Positions 11,757-22,243 of a stretch of 64,000 nucleotides of DNA are shown piece after piece. Position numbers and translations under genes: made by a program. How positions within the stretch are numbered: position 1 is the stretch's first letter; each line of letters begins with the position of its first letter. Source of the stretch: Cepaea nemoralis (Eukaryota > Mollusca > Gastropoda > Stylommatophora > Helicidae); contig JACEFZ010017694.1 of NCBI GenBank assembly GCA_014155875.1, positions 62,001 through 126,000 of the forward strand, in the 5' to 3' direction. Under the pieces are notes generated by a model. It saw only the letters and a list, made by a program, of their open reading frames with translations, was not told the origin of the DNA and did no database searches.

Positions 11757-13800
11757 ATTCTACTGGCGCATTTGTCTGCCGTGATAAAAGGTCAGCCACT
11801 ATGTTATCGGTGCCCTTAATATGGCGAATTTCGAAGTCAAAGTCCTGAAGTAGAAGACACCATCTTCGTAACCTGTTGTTTTTGGGCGACCCATGGTTAA
11901 GGACTAATAATGGCGAACTGTCTGTGAGGACCACAAAATGGCTTCCCAAGAGGTAACTTAGATAATCTCAATATACAGAACAAAAGGCTCAAACACTCCA
12001 ATTCAACTGTGGCATAACGAGTCTCAGCCTTCTTCAGTTTGCGGCTTACGTAGAGGATCGGGTGTCGAACGCCATCCACTTCCTGCATTAAACATCCTCC
12101 TATTGCGATAGCGCTCGCATCTGTGGTCAAAATAAAGGGTAAATTTATGTTGGGTAATCGTAAGACTGGTGGATTAGAAAAAATATGTTTCAACCTACAC
12201 ATTGCATCATCTAAGCTGGTACTTTTACAAATTTTTGATGGATGATCTTTAGTTAACATATCAGAAAAGACTGAGGTGAGTTCTGCCCAATGTGGAATGA
12301 ATTTAGAATAATAGTTAATCAGACCTAGTAAACTTCTAACCTGCTTCTTTGTGGTAGGTACTTCTAGATTAAGGATCTTGGAAACAATTTTATCATCAGT
12401 CAACAATTTTCCTTCAGAAATTCTATGACCAAGGAAGTCTATTTGTGTATAGCCTATTTCAACCTTGGAAGGTTTGATAGTAAGTCCAAAAAGAGAGATT
12501 TGGTTGAAGACTTGTTTTAGGGTGAGTAAGTGAGAAGTCATATCAGAAGAATGGACGCATATATCATCAATATAAGCAACTACATCATTAATTCCGTGTA
12601 ATAACAATCTTGTTAGTCTCACAAATGTGGCCGGTGCGTTCTTCAGGCCAAAAGGAAGATATAGCCATTCGTATAAACCGAGAGGTGTTGCGAATGCTGT
12701 TATATGTCTACAAGAAGGGTGTAGTGGAACTTGCCAATATCCTTTCGCTAAATCTGTCTTAGAAAATAAGGATGATTGAGCCATATCTAAAATAAGATCT
12801 TCACAACTGTTCATAGGCTCTGCATCCGTTGTTGTTCTGGTATTCAATATTCTATAGTCGATGCACAAGCGGATTGTCTGGTCTTTCTTTTTCACCAAGA
12901 CAATCGGTGAAGAATATTGAGACATAGATTTTTGAATAATGCCATTCTTCTCTAAATCTAAAATTTCTTTATCTAAATTAGATCTGTAATGGAGAGGAAT
13001 AGAATATGGTCTACATTTGACCGGTCTCAGATCTGTTAGCACAATTGAATGTGTTATTCTATCAGTGCGTCCAGGTTTGTTGGAAAAGATCGTCTTATAG
13101 TCGTCTAGGAGCGTCAAAATGTCCTGTCGCTGTTGTTGTGTCAAAGTGTCAGAGATATGTATGTCCTTTATACTTCCGTCGTCAGTCATAATTGGCACAG
13201 GGATTTCAGTATTGTCCATGTCTGTCTGATTTATCACAGATGCTACAGTTTGTAAATTGTCTTCAATGTCATTGTCGTCGTCGTCGAGATGGATCGTCAA
13301 TATGTCGTCAAATTTGTCGTCATTGTCAATATCACAGATTGTCGGTAATGTACATATGTCTTCGTCGTTTTCGTTGTCGTAAGCGTGTGTCGTTAACGAT
13401 GCTTCGTTTGTCGAGGTGTCATTCCGTTGGGAAATTGTCGTTTCGTCTCCGTCAACAGTTTGTTGCGTCTGTTCATTTGTCTCATTGTCCTGTCTAGCAT
13501 AGTATGGTTTCAACATATTTACATGCAATAATTTCAATTTTCCATTTACAGAGAATGTAGTAGGGTTATTCCCCTTGACCAGTTTATGACATATATCACA
13601 AGATGTACAAAATGTTTTAATGTCTTGGTCGAACTTTGGCCAATAAAACTGAGTCAGGACAATTGCCCTGGTCATTTCGTATCCCATATGACCTCCAAAA
13701 GGGGAGTCATGGGCTATTTTTAGCACTTTGTCTCGATGTGCTTGTGGTAAACAATTTGCTGTGTCGTGGTCTGCTTTGTTGTGTAAAATCTAGTTAAGAT
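11757..13800 (-). pseudogene. pol: Copy B: coreless integrase, reverse transcriptase and RNase H
   Basis: A 609-codon frame (13726-11897) runs from an integrase H2C2 zinc finger (HDSPFGGHMGYE then CTSCDICHK) straight to an integrase C-terminal tail (FSVNGKLKLLHVNMLKPYY). It continues through an acidic linker into RT, with CIDYRILN, the catalytic YIDD at 12573-12562, and LLGLINYYSKFIP. RNase H follows (TTDASAIAIGG, ATVELECLSLLF). The D,D-35-E integrase core that normally lies between finger and tail is absent. One extra base near 11956 breaks RNase H, and its C-terminal half continues in another frame to 11757. Integrase upstream of RT is the arrangement known for Gmr1-like Ty3/gypsy elements. 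Confidence 0.88.
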
Positions 13801-14558
13801 GTTGTTCTGTAGCCTAAATGTCCACGATGCGTTTTAGTGACTTTTGGTTTAAGTCCTACTAATTTAAAGTATGGTGCAAGTGTTGTATCTGCTTTCTGTT
13901 CATTACCAAAAGTGATGTTAGTTAAGTTTGGCGCTACTATTTCTAATGATTCCTGCAGTTGGTCGGTGTTGGTTTTGTGGGTTGTCTGTCGTGTTATTGC
14001 GTTTGTGTGTTGTGTGTTTTGTTGCACATTTACAGGTTCGGTACTTGGTAGTTTGGTAGCATCCTCAATTCGAGGTTTTAATTCGGTCGTATCGTTTCTA
14101 GATTCGACCGCCCCTGCATTGTACACCTCGGTGAAATTCTTTCTGAATTACCTCAGTGGTTGTCTCCCTTGGTATTTTGGCAGCTTGAGACAAGCAAGAA
14201 TGGTGTTTCTCTTTTGCGTCGCTATTTCGTGTGGTGGATACCGTGTTTTTGCTCCCACCTTTTGATTTCTCTTTCAGAGCATGGATGTATGTTGGGTAAA
14301 TTACCAAGTATAATATCCGCGACGGGATTTTCAAGGATAGCACACAATACTCTGCCCAGATATGAACGGTGTTTGAATTTCGACCAAAGCAAGGGGGTAT
14401 TTCTCTATCGTACCTGAGAATGTGCGACACGTCACATGTTTGTCTGTGTAGTCTTTAGCGTCTATTAATGTTTTCTCACCCCACAGAGAGTTGCGCCGGA
14501 ATCACGAATTAACTGTGCACTTTTTGTTGTTAAGAAACCCTGTAAAAAAAACTAGCTT
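13801..14558 (-). pseudogene. Copy B: protease and linker
   Basis: DSGAT lies at 14503-14489 and ADIILGN near 14315, again separated by the frame break seen in copy A. An extra private base near 14140 further splits the linker. The shared break means both copies descend from one already defective parent. Confidence 0.7.
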
Positions 14559-16035
14559 GCCTGTAGATGACAAAGCAGCGTTAGCTGTTTCATTTGCAAT
14601 AGGTATCGTGTGGCCACAATATAGTGTTGTGTCCAGTTGGAACTTCGTACAGGTGTTGCACTTACTGTCTGTTATGGTGTTTATGATGTGTACAGCATTC
14701 CCAAGCTCGCTTTCATTGTCGTGTAGATTGTCACATTCATTCAGTGACTCAAGCTCTTCGTCAGACGACGTTTCTACTAATGCAGCATTGGCCTGTTTCA
14801 ATAACTTTCGGCCTTCACAAGTCCTTATTATAGTGACCCCAGCTATTGCAGAAATAACATTTAATTGCTCTGTGGTAAGCCATGCGTTTAGCTGTTTGCA
14901 TATCTCACCATCTTCTGGAGGTGTTGAGGGTAGGTGGGTGCTTTGTCGCACATACCGTAACTGTCGTGATGGTAATTGCAATATTGGCATTTTACTACTT
15001 TACCGACATTGGATCGTGGTTTAAATCTACTCTGTGATTGTTTGGAGTATTTGGTGTTCACTACTGCAGCTGCTGTATCATTGTGACTTATGTTATGTTG
15101 AAAAATATCCCTATTTGCTGTGAAAAATGCATTCCCCTTTGCCTCGATTTCCTGAATGCTCTTACAGTCCATTTGTTTTAAGAACTTGGCAAAAGGTGTG
15201 GGGATGGTGCTAACTATTTTATCTATTATAATAAGCTCCTTAAGTTTATCATGGCTATTGTTGGTTTTAGCCGAGTTAATCCATTTTGTGCATATGTCTT
15301 GGACTGTACTGACATAATCTATAAAGGTTTGGTTTGGTTGTGGAGATAATTTGGCAAATTGTTGTTGGTAACCTGCAGTGTCTAAAGAAAAATGTTGGAG
15401 AATGCGTTGTTTTAGGTACTCATAGTCTTTTCGCATTTCCTGTGGTATTGTCTCTATTACTTTTCAGTGGTTCAAGAGCTAAGTTTCCTCATTAGAATAA
15501 ATGCCCAATCTGATTTAATGATTTTATGATGAGACATGAGACACTCAAAATTTTCTAAGTAGGCGGAGATGGAATCTCCTAGAACAGAAAGCCTTCACGA
15601 GACCTTTATATTTATTATATTTTTGTTCTTCTTCTTTGCTTCTTAACTTATTTATTGATATTTCTGTAGTTGGACTCCATTTCCATCTGTTTTAGTTTAA
15701 TCTGTGTCTCGGCATTTAATTGGGCCTGTTTGGCGGCGGCCTCAAGCTCCATCTGATTTCTTCCTGAGCCTGCAATTGTAATTTCTTCTCTTCTGCATTG
15801 CATTTGCATTTGCAATTTCTTTTCTTCGGCTTCCATTTGCAATTTCTTTTCATTCTGCTTGCATTTGCAATTTCTTTTCTTCGGCCTCCATTTGCAGTTT
15901 CCTTTCTTCTCGTTCTATCGCTCTTTCTTCACGGGCAATGTTTTCTGCGTGTGTTTTCTGTGCCCATTCTGACAGTTGCTCTTCTTTATAACCTAACTTT
16001 ATTCCTTGCTCAATGCATTTATCTAAACTAGACAT
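14502..16035 (-). pseudogene. gag: Copy B: gag
   Basis: The start Met at 16035 begins MSSLDKCIEQGIKLGY. A coiled coil with EREERKLQMEAEEKKLQ-type repeats follows, then MELEAAAKQAQLNAETQIK and the capsid-like frame 15436-14888. The CCHC knuckle lies near 14850 and the end at 14502. Breaks include the one near 15483 shared with copy A, a private extra base near 15462, and private changes near 14900-14930. Confidence 0.7.
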
Positions 16036-16766
16036 TTTGTATTTTACTTGTTTGTTACAATTTATAGAGTTAAATCCCTTAGAAAAATATGTTGTGTGGT
16101 CGAAAATTTGGTTAACTCCCCTAATTGTTAATGTGTAAATCAAAATGCAAGGTTATGTTGGTGACAGGGTTATGAATATGCAAAGAAATCAATATGATAC
16201 AAAATAATACATTGATGAAACATGAGAAGTACAGCTTAGAAGTACAATGAGTATGAGGTGAAACTTAGCTCTTGAATTGCAAGAACTCCTCGATGTTGTC
16301 TTGTACTCTCGTCACTGTTGGAAAGGTTTCATCGGTTGGACGCGGCACTTGTTGCGGAACAATCTGCTCGTGGAGCGAGAAAACATTAGTCACTGTCACA
16401 AAAAAAAATGTCAAAATAGTAACATGTCAAAAAAAAATTGTTTACAGAATCAAAATAATGAGGCACTGCTGGAGGCAATGGTGAGACATTGCCGAGGGAC
16501 TCAGATTACTTCTATTTTATCGCTAGATAGCTACTAGTTTTATGTAAACTTGTAACGTTAACAATTTCTTTGATTTAAACAAATCAATGTGTTACCAAAA
16601 TCAATGTTTTACCAAAATCAATGTGATATGATTAAATAATTAATTTTACATGGCATTTAACAGGTTTTTAAGAAAACATTCTATGCCAAAACCGGAAAAC
16701 TAGCCCCCAAAAGCCTGTCATCATCTTACTCTTATCTAAATAATGGTTCGGGTTCATACAGGCAAC

Positions 16767-17214
16767 AATACACTGTTCGCTAGGATATAGAACATTTATT
16801 GTATAAAGTGTACAGTTGGCGCAGTGGGTAAACAGACCCGCGCTCTCTTATATTACATATCACAGATAGTTAAACATCAAACATATAGTTGTCATACAAC
16901 AATCTAGCACACTATCTAGCCTAAGTATATCTATGAATATCTATGAGTCCCTCTCAGGCAGGCCTTGTTGTCTCTCTCAAGTCCGTTTGTCCTCTGCCGG
17001 TCTCCGCGTGTCCTAACTCGACACGAGCGGTAACTCTGTCCGAGTTCCTCGTGGACCCCGCATTAGGCGGGCCACATCAGTGTCCACGGAATCATGGACT
17101 TGGTGACCAGCTCTTTCGAGAAGGTTCTAGATTACTCGGGTCCTGCGCGACTCAGTGGTATCCCTTGGGCTGGAGTCGCAGCCCTCTACTATATATGAAA
17201 GTGAGGCGGTGACA
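16767..17214 (-). promoter_or_regulatory. Copy B: probable 5' LTR
   Basis: This is nearly identical to 9684-10131 and starts TGTCACCGCC immediately inside the ACGGG duplication at 17215-17219. It marks the 5' end of the inserted block. TATA-like and AATAAA signals occupy the same places as in copy A. Confidence 0.5.
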
Positions 17215-17260
17215 ACGGGATTACGGAGAAAGACGTTAACCCATAGGCCAGGGAGACGGC
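17215..17260 (-). repeat. SINE S1, 5' part (other half of the split SINE)
   Basis: Read on the minus strand this matches the head of the SINE at 34662-34710 (GCCG-CT-CCTGGCCTA, then TTTCTCCGTAAT). With 3976-4181 it gives a SINE of about 250 bp. It is bounded by CCAT at 17261-17264, the right target duplication. Confidence 0.75.
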
Positions 17261-17744
17261 CCATTTGCTCATAGAACCAGTTATTCTCATTATGTGTCCG
17301 TCTGGCCTGTCCTCTGATTACCGAGTCTCGGCAAAAATGTCGCAATCAGTACAGCAGAACATTGAGTCTTGTCAACTTGCATGTCACAATAATATTTTAA
17401 GAATATTGTGGTTAACGATGAGTAAACATACAAGCATTCTACACCATCTGTAGATAGAAGAAACAAGGCACACAAGTAACATTATGTCTGGAATACTTTG
17501 ACCACATTAAAGGTCACAATGGCTTGGTCAGACCATTGACAGTTCCTGAATGTAGAGGTGGTGGTCGACCAGAACTATGATGGCTACAGTGCACTGCAGA
17601 ATCTTTTGACGTCAGGGAGCTACAGGCGGGAGAATGAGCTAAGAATCTAGACACTCGTCGGCAGGCCGGATATAATGACAATTTTATATGCATCATTGAT
17701 CTACTTCAAATACATTATTGTAATGATAATTTTTTTTTTTTCAG
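17261..17744. other. Intron 2 of LRR copy 1, right part
   Basis: It is paralogous to 44126-44512 and parts of 45300-45649. It contains the unoccupied target of the unit-2 hAT element (AATCTAGACACTCG around 17644-17657). It ends in a T-rich tract and AG at 17743-17744. No gene is seen. Confidence 0.65.
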
Positions 17745-18967
17745 ACTGGAAGCATAACATCTATATCCAACAATAGTCTACCTCCTGGCCTTACATCAAT
17801 ACAGCTTGAGGAAAACCCATTCACTGAAATTTCTGACGACGCCTTCGATACATCGGCTTCAACACTACAACGTGTATCTATTAGTTTTGCAAAGTTCAAT
17901 AATTTACCAACAGCGCTAAAAAACTGACCACACTGACCACCCTATCGATTGATAATACCGTCATACAAGATTGGGACACTGCTACACTCAAACAGATTGC
18001 TGCTACACTTGTGGATCTTTCACTAAGGGAAGTTGGTTTTTCTTCATGGCCCAGTTGGATTTCTGACTTGCATTTGCTTCGTAGCATCGATTTAAGCTTT
18101 AACTCTTTCAAATCTATCCCCGACGACGCGTTTATCTCTATCAAAGACTCACTGACAAACCTTTACCTTTCAAGTACTGGCTTGACTCAAGTTCCCCACG
18201 CATTGTCAACTCTTTTAGGTCTGGAAACCCTTTTCTTAAGTTACAATATGTTTGCAGATGTGTCTGAAATTGAGAAGATCACAAGGTTTCGATTTGCTGA
18301 GAAGCTTTCCTACTTATCCTTGGTCTCAGTTGGGCTGACCAGCGTAGCAAATTTCTCAAACCTGACAAGTCTAAAATTGCTTAGCTTAGAAAACAACAAA
18401 ATATCTGATGTTCCTGTTGGTTCACTGCCCGCTTCTCTAACATCATTGTTCCTGACAGTCAACAGTCTTTCATCTGTACCACAAGATGTTGCTAGCATGT
18501 CCCAGCTTTTCAATGTGGATTTGTCAGACAACATAATCACAGAGATTGAACCTAACAGCTTTCCCTCAAGTTTGACAGACATAGGCCTCAGATCCAACAA
18601 AATAAAAATCATTACAAACTCAACCTTGAGAAATCTTAACCTCTTACGCACTCTGAGTTTGGATGACAATCCCATCTCAACAATCTCATCTTCAGCATTC
18701 GCAGATCTGGCATCATTGCAATCGCTATCCCTGACTAATTCACACCTGACAGAAATCCCTCTAGCTTTTGCCCTATTGAGTCCTGAGACAGAGATATCCT
18801 TGACCACGACCCAGCCACTGTCTTGTCCTTGTCCAGCACCCCAAGAACTGGTTCAGTGGTTTTCTTCACTTACACAAAATTCGCTAAAATCTGTAGTCTG
18901 TATTAATGGACAGTCAGTTACATCATACCTGAGTGGTCAGTGTGTACAACCAACAGCTACTGCTTAA
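17745..18967 (+). pseudogene. LRR gene copy 1, exon 3 (LRRs and C-cap) with one-base deletion
   Basis: This terminal coding exon follows a strong acceptor. It reads through LRRs of about 22-25 residues (for example LRSIDLSFNSFKSIPDDAF and LRTLSLDDNPISTI) to a cysteine-rich C-cap (SCPCPAPQELVQWF, VCINGQSV, LSGQC) and a stop at 18967. There is no membrane segment, so the product would be secreted. An A run at 17918-17923 has six bases where the frame needs seven. This gives an early TGA at 17925 unless it is an assembly error. The rest of the exon is intact and closely matches 45650-46873. I think this family is commonly named oplophorus-luciferin monooxygenase non-catalytic subunit-like, but that name is from memory. 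Confidence 0.85.
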
Positions 18968-19132
18968 CACAATTGTTCTGCTGACCTTCATGATGTTAAT
19001 CAAACAGAGAAGTCCTGACACAGAAACGTTTGAGATAATTCCCTTTCCTTCAAATTTATTTTCTGAGTTAATTCAAGTCCAACAGTAACTGGGGAAACCT
19101 AGATCAATTATCATCATCATGTTGCGTGTATA
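18968..19132 (+). other. 3' flank / 3' UTR of LRR copy 1
   Basis: Conserved with 46874-47030 in unit 2, so it is probably the 3' untranslated region. No clear AATAAA was found. Confidence 0.4.
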
Positions 19133-19285
19133 GGGTGTATTTTTAATGACTGTGCAGTGTTTGAAAATATTACCGGTCCAAGTTTTGTATTCACCCACTA
19201 TAAAGTTCATGCAACACATTATGTAAATACAAAATGTGGACCGGCAATATTTTAAAACACTGCACAGTCACAAATAATGCAACCC
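19133..19285. mobile_element. Foldback MITE
   Basis: Arms of about 44-50 bp are inverted repeats of each other. The left arm includes GACTGTGCAGTGTTTGAAAA and the right arm its near-complement ending CACTGCACAGTC, with a loop of roughly 40 bp. Unit 2 lacks it: there the flanks join directly at about 47030-47040. That shows a recent insertion or a loss. It has no coding capacity, and the superfamily is not certain. Confidence 0.65.
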
Positions 19286-20117
19286 GTACTTTGTAGAACG
19301 TCGCTCTCATCACGGCGAGACTGTAAGCCTGTCGATATCTTGCCATGTCTCCTGCATCATGCCCAATGTGTCTGCAGTTTCCTATGCCCATCTTCGTGCT
19401 GGTCGCTCCCAGCCACTTCTACCAGGAAGCATACCTGCCATCATTGTTCTCCCCAAGTCCCTGTGACGGTAATATGTTCAAAGTATTTCAGTTTCCATGA
19501 AAGGGTACTGTTTACGAGCTAGTTTTCCTCGATATTCAGATCATCTAGAATTTCAGAATTGTATTTCTTCTTGGTCCACCTATTCTAAGAGCTATTATGT
19601 AACAATTGAGCAGCTTAAAGGCCATATAGTACTCCTTCTTCTTTAGTGATGGCTATATTACCCATTGGAAATATTTTACTACAAATATTTGCTGGTGTTG
19701 TGTCATAGGTTTTTAATATGGTTTGAATTATGTGGAGCAATGGCCTGCCTGCGTCTTCTTCCTTTTGATCAGTTGTTGTTGATTACAGAGCCAAGATATT
19801 CAGTTTGTGACGTTTTCAATCTCTTCGTTGTTAATTGTGACCTTTGGTTGAATGCGGACTTGTCTTTGAGAACTATTGTTGCTTCATTTCTGATAAGAAA
19901 CAGATTGTGATTTTCACTGTATCTCTTCACAGACAGGACAGGTTCTTCTAATCTTTTAGTTCTATTTGCAAGAACAACTGTGACATGTGCATATCTTGGT
20001 TCAGGTATTTGATTTTATTCAACTATAAGTGGATCAAGACAATCTCTGATGTCGTCATTCTGACATTTCTCATTACATTTTGTTTGCATATGTTGAATAG
20101 GTAGGTAGGTAGGTAGA

Positions 20118-20187
<70 letters not shown>

Positions 20188-20195
20188 GAAAGAGA

Positions 20196-20267
<72 letters not shown>

Positions 20268-21270
20268 CAGCACTTTCCTCCTCTCGTTTGCACCTCAAAA
20301 GACTTCGATGATTCACCGGCAATTCCGTCAGTTCTATATTGACCAATATTTCATACCTGAATTCGACTTTTTTTTTTGTTTAAAGTGCTGGAAACACGAA
20401 ATCACTCCTGGTTTTCCACAATTTCTGATGTTGAACACGGTCGAAGGATTTAATGATCTATGAATGAAGCGTGAAGATCTGCATTGTACTCTCTGAATGT
20501 CTCAAAAATCGTTCTCGTGATGAAGATCACTGGTTCCTCTGCCCAGTCTGAAACCTGCCCGTACTGCCTTTAATTCATATTCTTAGTTTCTTCAAATCCA
20601 TCTTCATGATATTTCGCAATGAGGAATTTGCTAGCACGACTTCGCGTATCAGTGTCATGGTTTGATAACTTACGTTTCTTGTTTATGGTATAGAGATGTT
20701 GATTGTTGTCTTCCATGCTTTTGGCCAACTAGCGATGGTCACTTCTCCTCCTGCCTGGATCAGTTCCCATGTATATGGTCACATCCTTGTGACGTCCCTT
20801 TCTCCAGACTTTGTATTGCTAATAGCACTTTATCTAATCAAGGTTATGGTTATTTATCTACACTTTCTATTGTATTATCTGAGCTCCTTAGTGTGTCTTC
20901 GTACATTCATCCACAGTAGTCCTTCCATCGACTAGTATATCTTTGCTTTCTTTTATTGCGTCGACATTCCTTTCATTTATTACATACAGTGAAGGTCTGA
21001 ATTCGCCTGCTAGTTGTCTGATTTCTTTTATAAACAAGTCTACATCTTTTCTTTGCAACACGAGTTGCTCTATTTTATTACAAGTACTCATTATAAACTG
21101 CTTCTGGTCTTTCCTGATAGAACTTCAGATTTGTCTCGTGTTGTTTCTGTAATTGCAGTGACTTGGTCCTATGCCTATTTGCTTTAATGCTCGCCTTTCT
21201 TCTATTAACCAGAGTGTTTCCTCTGTGACGTATTTCTGCTTCTTGTATCTTTTCTTAGGAATCATATTTT
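19286..21270 (-). mobile_element. LINE remnant, convergent to LRR copy 1
   Basis: The minus strand carries decayed pieces of a non-LTR reverse transcriptase in the expected order. These are a pre-RT region (PKKRYKKQKYVTEETLW; KDVDLFIKEIRQLAGEFRP) near 21260-21000, WELIQAGGEVTIASWPKAW near 20790-20720, RYAHVTVVLANRTKRLEE (a degenerate F/YADD box) near 20010-19940, then TEYLGSVIN and a 3' RT tail near 19450-19290. Many stops and shifts are present. The same fossil is at 47035-48790, so it predates the unit duplication. A GA microsatellite interrupts it. Confidence 0.7.
20116..20265. repeat. (GA)n microsatellite
   Basis: This is about 150 bp of GA repeat with a few interruptions. Unit 2 has only a remnant of it at about 47800-47815. 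Confidence 0.95.
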
Positions 21271-21486
21271 GTGATGAGGTGAGCATGTCTTTCGCTATGT
21301 GAATTATAGAAGTGTCAAAGTAATAAAACTTATTATTACAGAAATGAAACTGTGTTTAAAGCACTGCATATTTATCACGTCCACAGCCTGTGTACATGTC
21401 ATTGTGTCATCTATTAGATCTTTATGTTTATGCCATCGTTTTTATTTATGATTTCTTATGTCTGTGAAATTATGTTTGTTGTGCCC
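21271..21486. other. No gene; segment shared by both units
   Basis: It is paralogous to about 48790-49007. I recognise nothing coding in it. Confidence 0.4.
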
Positions 21487-21650
21487 GGACAATGCATGGT
21501 CAAGTGAAACATAGCCCGAATGTTAGGCATGGACAATGCATGAACAAGTGAAAAAGAGCTCCAATGTTAGGCGTGGACAATGCAAGCAGCAATGAAACAT
21601 AGCTCCAATGTTACGCGTGTACAATGTATGGAGAAGTGGAACAATTCTAA
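21487..21650. repeat. 44-bp tandem repeat, about 3.7 copies
   Basis: Monomers start GGACAATGCA and end in an AATGTTA-GCGT motif. Unit 2 has fewer than two copies at about 49008-49070, so copy number changed after the duplication. Confidence 0.8.
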
Positions 21651-22026
21651 ATTCTTTTGGGTGACTGAGTCACCTCACTGAGTTGGCTCTAGAAGACTGA
21701 GTGTCGTGTCTCACATCCATTTATGGACATTCAGGACGCATGAGCTATGGTAATGGGAAGTGATGTTGATCTAGATACTTTCTGCCCCACACGGTACCAC
21801 GGGAAATGTGTGGTAATCTGTTGTTCGCCTTTCCAAATTCAGAAAGCAGAAGGGTCTAGAAGACGGGTATTGGAACATCACATAAGTGGAGAGGGACATT
21901 AGGATGTCACGGGTCTTGATTCAACATGTCACAGGGGGCCGGCTGGGGTTAGACGTGGCATATAATGTTTCCTCCACAGGTTTGAGCTGTTATATTGCTT
22001 CCAAACTGCAGCCCAGTGCCCAGCGA
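21651..22026. other. No gene; conserved flank of the 51-bp minisatellite
   Basis: It is paralogous to parts of 49085-49420 and 50058-50220. The empty site for the 631-bp insertion of unit 2 lies at about 21900 (GAGGGACATT). Nothing coding is recognised. Confidence 0.5.
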
Positions 22027-22243
22027 CGTACCATGTGAAAAAGAGTACACATTAGTTCACTCATCTGTCGCCTGGGAGGTACAATGTCAAATAGGGTACA
22101 TATTAGTTCCCTCATCTATCGCTAGGGCGGTACTATGTCACTGAGTACATATTAGTTCACTCATCTATCGCCAGGGCCGTACTATGTCAAATGGAGTACA
22201 TATTAGTTCACTCATCTATCGCCAGGGCGATACTATGTCAAAC
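22027..22243. repeat. 51-bp minisatellite, unit 1, left part
   Basis: About four monomers of 51 bp contain GTACTATGTCAAA and GTACATATTAGTTCAC. It is the same family as the large array at 50222-54285, with a different half (TATCGCCAGGGCG instead of TATCCCCAGAGAG). The array is interrupted by the Penelope-like element. Confidence 0.85.

Larger units (their letters stand above)
4182..17214 (-). mobile_element. Ty3/gypsy (Gmr1-like) tandem: LTR-internal-LTR-partial internal
   Basis: This 13,033-bp block lies on the minus strand inside a SINE and is flanked by a perfect 5-bp duplication ACGGG. Two direct copies of about 5.95 kb, copy B (17214-11260) and copy A (10131-4182), are nearly identical and separated by 1,128 bp. 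Each begins TGTCACCGCC on the minus strand. A polypurine tract lies just before the start of copy A, as expected in front of an LTR. The simplest reading is a complete repeat unit (B plus spacer) followed by a second unit truncated at 4182. The order is gag, protease, integrase zinc finger, reverse transcriptase, RNase H. The paralogous intron in unit 2 lacks the whole block. Confidence 0.8.

Noticed and set aside
4182..17214. True giant LTRs of 5.95 kb containing gag-pol
   Set aside because: The same pattern arises more simply from a tandem whose second unit is truncated. Only a search for other copies could revive this idea.
20015..20293. Ser-Leu repeat proteins; likewise at 30 kb, 41 kb and 54.3 kb
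   Set aside because: They are translations of GA, TA and TAG microsatellites.
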